Shown here: positions 56,301-64,000 of the stretch, in pieces
How positions within the stretch are numbered: the first letter of the stretch is position 1
Layout of the letters: each line of letters begins with the position of its first letter
DNA from: Oscheius dolichura
Taxonomy: Eukaryota > Nematoda > Chromadorea > Rhabditida > Rhabditidae
Length of the DNA stretch: 64,000 bases
Assembly: GCA_932521035.1 (NCBI GenBank)
Contig: OW051497.1
Span: 7,874,001-7,938,000 of the forward strand
Direction: 5' to 3'
Notes under the pieces: model-generated
Databases searched by the model: none
Told to the model about the DNA's origin: nothing
What the model saw: only the letters and a program-made list of their open reading frames with translations
Translations under genes and position numbers: made by a program

Positions 56301-59300
56301 ATCAGGAGAGGAGCAATCATTAGACATATGATTTTCCAAACTACGCGACTTTCGTAAGAGGGGAGCCCGTCTGCAACATCAAAATGAGCTTATTACGTCC
56401 TCATCAAGAGACATGGTTTCCACATGATGCTTCCATAAATAACAACCTTGTTGGTCATAATCCTCAATCCTCTTATGCTTACTACCCCGGTCAAGGGCCT
56501 CGGTGTCCTGCTATGCCATACATCTCCCACCTGACACAAAAAGTGTATTCCTTCCTCATTAAAGAAGCATAAGGTATCAGTTTACCGTGTGCCTCACTCT
56601 CACAACAGCGGCACTGCCTTCTTTAACAGAAGTTTCAAATAGCGACGACTCTAATCGTAAACAAGTGGAATTTCACACAACATTTTGAGTGTCGCCTCCC
56701 CTTGTCCCGTGACTACGACTCCAATTTTCCCATTAACTTTTCTGCTTTTTCTTTACCTGCACTTTATGACTGAGTAGGTGAAGCGCACTATCACTACCGT
56801 AGGCCTGGCAGTTGTTGATGAAGACATATAATTTTTGTGATAGGATAACATAGGATTTACTAAGATTAGAAATATTCTTAAGCCCCCCCCCCCCTGGGTC
56901 AGCTTTAATTCGGAAACCCCTGGCCATGCGGGCTGCAATTTTCTTTTTCCTCTTCCATTCACAAGGGGATAACCCCACAAACCGCTAGGAGGAAATAACT
57001 ACACTTCTGGAGTTTGATTCAACACTTTCGCGCCTCAGTAATTGCCAATTCCATGAGTCGACTACGTAGCCCTCTAGGACCCTTTCATAACCCAAATGAA
57101 AAGTGGCATTGCCAATCTTCTTTTCACTTATTTTTGGCTGTGTATGCCGCGTAAAAAAAGTAAGCATCAGTTCCTCTCTAAGGGGCTAATTCTATTGTGA
57201 CGGCGTCAGAAGGGAGGGCTTTCCCATTTTTAGATCATCTTTTCGCCGTAAGAGTTCTCTAACATAGAGAGCAATATATTCCTTCTGCTTTTCTTTGAGT
57301 TCGGTGTTCACCCTAGTTCTTTTTTCCCACTCCCTCGAGGCTTAACCCGGGCTCAGTCTAAATTTCAATAACATATCATTTTCAGGAAGCTAAGTGACTT
57401 TGGTGTTGTGCCACATCTGATCATCGAAGAGGAGGACACCACCCAGACCACTGCTTCTGCTGTAGTTGCACCCAAACGGAAATCTCGTTCATTCAGGCGG
57501 TCATTCATCAAGAGGAAACGTTACATTCAAGTTTGTTTGGGCCTTCTGGCGATCTCTAGTGGTATTCCTTTAAGGAGAGATTAATCTCATTCCGTAATTT
57601 TTTTCGAATGGCTCCGACGAAGAAGAAGTTCTCCCTGCCGCCATCAGTTCCTATCATAAAAGAAGAAGGCGGCGATGAAACGAAACCGGAGAAACCTAAG
57701 GAGCAGCGGAAGAGCCTAGCCATTTGTGAAAACACGTGTGAAGCCCTGCGCCGCTCTTTTCGTAAGGTGAGCGTACTTTGAATCGTATCCCTATCCCGCC
57801 TGTACCAACACCTGTACCAAACATATGTCTATTATTATCCTCTTCTCCTTCCGCCTGTGTGTATTTAATGACTTCCCGAAAATAACGTCTCGTGGAATAG
57901 GGATGCCGGCCGGATATCGGGCGGCACAGTTCGTCCAAGCCAGTGAGACGGTTGTTAGTTCTCGTTGAAGTGTCGCTTAGAAGACTTTTTACCGCTTTTT
58001 CCAGCATGTGTATGTTTAACCAGTGGCGACGGATAGGTACAGTAGGGGGTAAGCCTCTCGTGTTCTTCCGACTGAAAAACGCGCAGTTCTCTACCAATTG
58101 CTTTCTCGTTTGTTCCTTGATCTGTTTGTTTCGTCTCCCGCTCATCGCTTTCCCGTGACTTCAGTCGTTTTTTGTGATTTTTGAAAAACGAGCAGGTAAC
58201 TAAGCAATCCGCTGCGCACAAAACCATTGTTTCTCCTTATGACAAGAATAGTAAGCAGGGGAATTCAAAGCCTTTTTGGTTGTCAAAAAGCCGGAAACGT
58301 ATAGGTTAATTAGGGTAAGGACTCCTCTCTCTCTCACTCTCCTAAGACGTCCATGTTCTTTTTGGCAATTGAACAGCAACGTGTGCCCACATTCCCTCTT
58401 CTGTTCACGTCAATGCGCATTCGCAGAAAATAAGGAATGTAAACACTTCTTTACTTAGATATTTGTTATTAACCAACATTTGCTTCCAACTGGATGAATA
58501 GGTCAAAGATTTCCTCTCCTTCCTTCCTCTATCCTCTTTGCAAAGGTCGTAATAGTAGAAAGGCGGAATTCTCTCACGTTCGGGTCCCGGAATTCACGCA
58601 TCGCCAAGAAGAACCCGCGCCTGGGGACGCATTTCTCATTCTATTTTATCCATCTTATATTGGGTTGGCGTATTTACTGCTAGAAATTGTCACCATAGTA
58701 TAGCTATAGAATGTTAGGGGGATATTTTTATATTGACCGCTTACTATTGTTTTTGGCTAGATGCGGGGCTATTGTCTTTTGAAAGGATATGTCACGGTGG
58801 AAGGTTACACCACCGCTGTGAGAATCCCCTGAATATAAATGTCGACCTTTACAGTAATCTCATAAAGATTATCACGGAAATGGAAAGATGTGTACGCTAG
58901 CATCCCTGGTTTAAACCGACAATAGAAACAAACCTCACTGTTACAGTGTTAACATTTTATCCGACTTGCGTGTAAACGTTGTCTTTTCCTACGGGACGCC
59001 GCTATAAACCATAAAGTTAAAAAGTTTGATCCCACCAGGAATCAAGAGGCTCACTATTGATATTTTGTACTGCGCGGACAGCAAAAATCTATTTGTTGGA
59101 GCAGCACAAGTGAGCATGGATATGTTTGAATGGGGGATAAGAACAACACTTCATTGCCGTGGTGGACTGAGCAGAAGCTCTTTGCCCAGGCTTGCAAGAG
59201 AGACACGTTCATAGTTTACACAAGGAGTAATCATGTCTCTTTCAGTCTTGTTCCGTGTGGATTCATCCTCAAGTGACTCTAATTCCTTTTTTTCTATTTC

Positions 59301-62300
59301 TGTGTGTACGTGTCGTCGTCATATCTTATCCTCTGTGTCACAGCCGGATAGTTTGACAATTGCAATCATTTCCATCCAGTTTGAGTCCACTCTATTTGTC
59401 CTCCCGTGATTTCCTCTAGACTTTCGTCCTTCGTCCAATTATCCTTGTGTCGATGTAAGCAAGGTTTAATAACATTCTTCTTCCAAGTAGGAACAACTAC
59501 TCTTGAGTTATTTTCCCTTGAGAGCCGACTTCATCCTCCGCTTTCTCGAGTTTTTCCAGACTAATGACCTCCCGAGCTTGTTCTCCTTGAAAGGAGGTAA
59601 ACAGGAAGAATCCGTCAACCTTTTAAATACGTTGTCATCACCGCGATAGCACGTGTGCAAGCTATTCGATTACTCATTGCCTTCCCCAAATGGCTTTAAA
59701 GCCATTCGTTTTGTTTTTTCTAGGGGTGGTTTTGTCTCCTCTTTCTTCGTTTAATTGGTAGAGGTGCACTCTCGGGTTCAGGGGAGCCGACGCGCTCCAT
59801 TGTCATCTGACTGACCTTATTTCCTATTCGCATATAGAATTGATGGAAGTGTGAATGTTTGCTTCTGGAACTTGATCTTGGTGTTAAAAATGCGCCCGGG
59901 GTTTTTACCCTCTCTAGTATGTAATATTCGATGAGAGCCGAAAAGATGATTCCCCGAGATTCTCACCACCAGAGGAGAGCAAGCCTCCCCGAAAATTTCT
60001 TTTGCCAATCATGAGAATTTTGGAAGATGTGTTCACTTTCTCTCTTCTAACTTGTGTACTGCCGATCCCCGCCTCAGGACGGCCACATTGCGTGCTGCGA
60101 TCAAGCGCCTGTCCCGCCGATCAACCTCCTACTGAAAACACATCAAGCCCCCATGGATCGCCTGGGGCGCGTCTGGACAAAACTGTCTGCTACTCATCGC
60201 CGGCCGACGCTAGATCTGTCGGATGAAAGCGACGACGAAGACCTGCCAAGCACGAAGAATGCCGTCTTTCAAATGTTCCGTGAGGGGTCTTCCAGTCATC
60301 ACCGTTCCAGCGGCCCGAACAATAGCCGCAAGGACGCGACATCGTCAGCTATGCGTGACTCTCTTTCACCAAATCTACACAATCGTCTAGTCCCTTCTTC
60401 AGAGAAATCACAGGAAGACGCCTTGCCAGAGAAGGAACCCGTTCCCCATCATCATCGAAGAAAAAGTGCCGAAGCTCACGCTAACTTTAATCTATATTCT
60501 AAGGAAGACAATATGTCCGCCTCGATTCATCGAAATTTTGTAAGTACTAGGAAAGATTTCATTTCTGGTTGACTTGATGTTTCGCTTTAAAGAGGTGCTT
60601 TCGGCGTTTTATGAGATTTATCGCCTCCATCTAACTCTCAGTTTTGTAATTTTCTTCATCATGACGAAAACAAAAGTGATGTTTGGTAGAATAACAAGAA
60701 ATCTAACCCCGAGTATTTGTGGACCATTCGTCTTTTTGTTAGGAGAGTTTCTAAAAGCAATTTGTTATTACACAATCACACGTGTCATGAACAGCGAGAG
60801 CGCGGAAGTTATTCAAGCAATTTATAGTTGCCATTAGCCAAAAATAGAAACATTTTAAGCCTTTGCTAAGGAGAACAACAGGGGACTTGAACACCGGGAA
60901 CCAGGAGCATTCGGGAATCGAAAAAGCAATTGGCAAGCCTCCCGAATAGAGACCGCCGAATATTTGTTTTCATCTCAAACCGTCCGAGGTAACACCGAGG
61001 TTGAACAAGCCTACTCTCGACTTGACTCTCGGAAAATGCTCAACTTCTCGAGGCCCAGATTAACCTTGTCTGCCGTCGGTCGCTTTGTTCTTTTGTGTTG
61101 GGGCTGTCCCCCTAGGAGGCTTTGACGTGTTATTCTTAACCTTATGACGCCCTCCTTCCCATTTTCCCTCCCCTTTAGAGGAGAAAAAGCGTGTGGTCCC
61201 TGACTTTTTCTCTTTATTCAATTTTACGCTCTGTAGAATATTGTATTTAGAATGCTGCTGTCCGCGTAACCGATACTCCTGAAACATCAAAAACGGATTC
61301 TGGCAGAAGGCGAAATAGTGTCTTCATCAAACGTGGCTCAATCAGTATGGAGCCGATAAAAAAAGTTGATCTCGATGAGGTCTATGCTGTATACAAACAG
61401 GTGAGTTCTCTCCCCCACCACCCCCACTCTATGACCTCATCCACATTTTTCAGTTGGGTACGGGACGATTCGGCTACATTAAATTGGCTGAACATAAACA
61501 ATCCAGACAGAAAATTGCTATTAAATTTTTTCCAAGGCCACAAACAAAACAGGTTAGTTTCAGTGGTCCCCTTGCCGCCAAAGGAACAGTGTGACACTTC
61601 AAATGGCTCGCAGAATACACAGTTTTACGTGCTGATCATCATTGATACAGTATTCACGAAAGTAGCCATTGCGAAAGAAAAACGCGTTGAAAATGATAGT
61701 TTTGGTCAGCGATTTTTTCGGATGCGCTATCAAGTAACGCCCGCTACCTTAATTTTAAGGAATTAAACCGATTGTGCCTTATAAGCGATATTTCATACTC
61801 TTTATACAGTGGCTAAAGCAGTCCTATTGACTTTTTAACCAGGCCTTACTCCCCTTTTCAGGTCGATTTTACGAGAGAATACAATTATTCATTTTTCCTA
61901 TCACCACATCCACATATTATTGACACCTACGAGGGAATGTATCAGTCGACCGACGATTCGGCATTCTTCTTTGTTCAAGAATTTTGCCCACGTGCAAGTT
62001 TAAGGGAAGCCGTAGAGGCTACTAATCAACAAGGTCAGCTGATCTCTTTCTCTCTCTCCCTCTCGCCCGGGGAACTTTTCCCGAAACTTATAAAACCAGC
62101 ACTTTTGAGGGTTGCAGAAGTAATAACATAAACCATCCTCATGTTTTTAAGATGTTTCTAAAACATATGACGATCGAATTCGCGATTCTCCCGGATGTCG
62201 AAAAGACATAAAACATTTTACAGCGGGGGTTGATAGAGAAGAATAGCCACTACGCCTTGGGGGTGTGATCCGCACGAACGAGAAAAAAAAGCGCCAGTGA

Positions 62301-63826
62301 TTCTTGATAGAAAAAAAAAACAGGAGAGGGAGAGAGCATCAATAAAACAAACAATGACACAAACTCATCGTAAATGTTCAGGGATCGGTGAAGCGAATAC
62401 TAAAAAAGTTTTTGCTGGTATTCTTTCTGCACTTGAGTTTATGCACGACGAGCATCTGGTGCACAGGAATCTCAAAGCCGAGAATATTCTTATCTTCGAT
62501 GTCAATGACTTCAGCAAGGTACTGTACTCTCTATTCAATTGGGAGATGAGACTTTTCAGGTAAAAGTAGCAGACTTTGGACTCACACGAAAAGTTGACTC
62601 AAATCTGAAAAACCTGGAATACGTAAACCAATATCATGCGCCAGAGCTCTGCGAAACTGTCCAAAACGAAGTGCTCACAGTCAGCCGTTCAACTGATATT
62701 TGGTCACTCGGTAAGTGTTCTGTTTGTTCGCTCTCGGTTTCTCTTGTGGGCAATGATTCGTTGGGGATGTAGAGAACTTTTGGTCAGTTGCTGCAGCCTG
62801 TCGAGTGCTCGGGGAGAATATTGCAGGGAACATATCCCAAGGGCCGGGACGAGCTGATCGTTTCCAACAATTGGCCGCACTAACTCGGGGATGGGTAGAA
62901 AAACAGCCTTGCACCCATTCTCTAAGTGAAAAGGGGAACAGGGAGCAATGGCAATTTCCACGCGGTAAAAATAGCCTCCCCAAGTCCTTGGGGCTCATTA
63001 TTTTTTGAACTTTTATTAGGTTTGCGGGGGAGCACACCCAAAAATGATTCGGAAGTAATTCCTTTTTCTTGAAAACCATTTGAGGTGCAAAGACGCCAAG
63101 AGGCTACTCGAGCATGATGTCAGAGAGGCTGGTGTGGGCGCCGCTTTTAACTTTCTAGTGCTTTCCGGTGCAGAAAGGGCGGTACCTCTTCATGGATTTA
63201 CAGTAAACAGTTTTTTCTCCTAATAGCACCAATTAGTCAATCCATTTCGTAGTTCGGTATTTATCTTGGCGGGAACCAGGACCGACAGGGTTTTTTCAAA
63301 ATTCAGTAAACATCTCCAGTATCTGGCGGAAAGATAAAAACTAGCTCAGCTTGTGCAAGCTATCTAGTCACGTTTCACTCCTTTAAATTACACTTTATCC
63401 CATGGCAACACTTCCAGTACAAAAGTCAAGAAGTACCAGGACGCACGCTCTTGTTTGAACACGCTCTAGTGACGCAGTTCTACCTTGTGAATTTCTAAAT
63501 GTTCAAAACTTTCAGGTGTCATCTTCTTCTATTGCATACGCGGTCGATTCCCATGGCAGAAGGCCACAATCATGTGCAAAGCCTATTGGGAATGGGAGCA
63601 ATGGCTGAAGAGGAAGAATCCCATCCTGCCAAAGAAATGGCTCCCATTGAGTGAGAAAGGTCTAAAATTAATGAAGAAGTAAGTCCGGTCTGCTCTTACT
63701 GATCCCGTTGATCTTTCTAGGACCCTTACACCGCGACCAAAAGACAGATGGACGGCCAAGGACATGAGGAAGTGTATAGCCAAGGAGAAGGTTCTGAAGC
63801 CCCTAAAGGTAGAGCAGATGGAGTAA
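53334..63826 (+). CDS. SBK-like Ser/Thr protein kinase with long basic N-terminus, HRN catalytic loop
   Basis: Fourteen exons keep phase to 741 residues: 53334-53388, 53420-53552, 54145-54279, 54920-55045, 57386-57530, 57575-57766, 60078-60539, 61251-61400, 61454-61552, 61862-62033, 62382-62518, 62560-62710, 63516-63678, 63721-63826. The first 450 or so residues are basic and Ser-rich (KTKKKFCSVSKRMRRVGG, RSFRRSFIKRKRYIQ, SDESDDEDLP). The kinase domain resembles SH3-binding kinase (SBK): LGTGRFGYIKLAEHK, AIKFF (VAIK Lys), HRNLKAENILIF, VKVADFGLTRKV, APELCE, DIWSLGVIFFYCIRGRFPW and DRWTAKDM. The catalytic Asp of HRD is Asn here, while the Lys and DFG are kept, so activity is doubtful. Introns at 55046-57385 and 57767-60077 are unusually long. 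The start choice is tentative: an upstream gene ends only 59 bp before. Confidence 0.75.
55046..57385. other. Large intron of the kinase gene
   Basis: 2.3 kb, some fifty times the usual intron here. It contains a Tyr/Pro-containing frame at 56384-56572 (+) of unknown status, a C homopolymer at about 56882-56894, and CTTACAGTAATCTC-like repeat text at 55631. It may hide an internal promoter or another exon. Confidence 0.4.
56882..56894. repeat. Poly-C homopolymer
   Basis: Run of about 13 C on the plus strand, flanked by AAG and TGGG. The length is likely to be variable or error-prone in assembly. Confidence 0.7.
57767..60077. other. Second large intron of the kinase gene
   Basis: 2.3 kb with no exon that I can join in phase, although 57943-58158 (+) and 57696-58145 (-) are open. 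It includes a TTTACAGTAATCTC segment at 58850. Confidence 0.4.
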
Positions 63827-64000
63827 TGTGCCCGCCACCAGTGTTGTCACCCCAGCACGAATCCTTTTCCCCCATCCTCCCGCATGTCTCATCCATCTTC
63901 CCCACCACAACGCACGTTGACCCTCTCCCCTGCTAAATGTTTCGGTTTTTCACGTTGTGATGGTACCCTTCGGGCGTCAGCTGGTCAAAACATTATGTTT
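63827..64000. other. 3' flank of the kinase gene
   Basis: 174 bp to the window edge; 3' UTR expected. Pyrimidine-rich, with no AATAAA seen before the edge. Confidence 0.4.

Noticed and set aside
1-64000. tRNA, rRNA and CRISPR arrays
   Set aside because: Scanned for B-box-like GGTTCRA with acceptor stems, rRNA-like conserved runs and regularly spaced repeats. Nothing held up.

Overview
The window is eukaryotic and almost certainly from a nematode. Genes are split by many very short introns (about 31-60 nt, GT...AG, often ending TTTTAG, TTTCAG or TTTAAG). There is a typical nematode cuticle collagen and a nematode-style amyloid precursor-like gene. Many start codons lie a few bases after a perfect 3' splice acceptor that has no partner donor nearby, which is what spliced-leader trans-splicing leaves. 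I cannot name the species. There are no prokaryotic features, CRISPR arrays or convincing tRNA/rRNA genes. Exon chains below were built by hand from splice signals and reading-phase agreement; coordinates may be off by a base or two.

Layout. 0.5-4.0 kb (+): ubiquitin-specific protease of the USP4/11/15/19 type. 4.9-7.5 kb (-): peptide-type rhodopsin GPCR. 10.7-11.6 kb (-): ERD2/KDEL receptor, complete. 12.5-14.5 kb (-): AAAP amino-acid transporter. 16.4-18.2 kb (+): an unrecognised secreted, very charged protein with a tandemly duplicated exon carrying CGPNC motifs. 18.5-19.9 kb (+): four-TM MARVEL-like protein. 20.4-24.2 kb (-): APP-like gene (apl-1). 24.2-30.3 kb: gene-poor. 31.4-31.9 kb (+): a 'mini-serpin' lacking the middle of the fold. 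32.3-33.5 kb (+): cuticle collagen.

The most distinctive block is 35.0-44.1 kb. Two near-identical direct repeats of about 0.68 kb, each carrying a small Pro/Arg-rich gene, flank an 8.4-kb unit. In it three + strand secreted-protein genes all belong to families that act on beta-1,3-glucan: a GH5 exo-glucanase-like protein with altered active-site residues, a thaumatin-like protein, and a GH128-like glucanase with both catalytic Glu retained. A degenerate Hsp70 follows on the minus strand. This looks like an antifungal or fungus-feeding gene cluster set up for unequal exchange.

45.0-49.9 kb (-): TAF3 (histone fold plus C-terminal PHD finger), with a fold-back MITE in one intron. 52.2-53.3 kb (+): small cysteine-rich single-TM protein. 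53.3-63.8 kb (+): SBK-like protein kinase with a long basic N-terminal region and HRN instead of HRD in the catalytic loop. Short inverted-repeat elements with TTTAAAGGAAC ends are scattered throughout.
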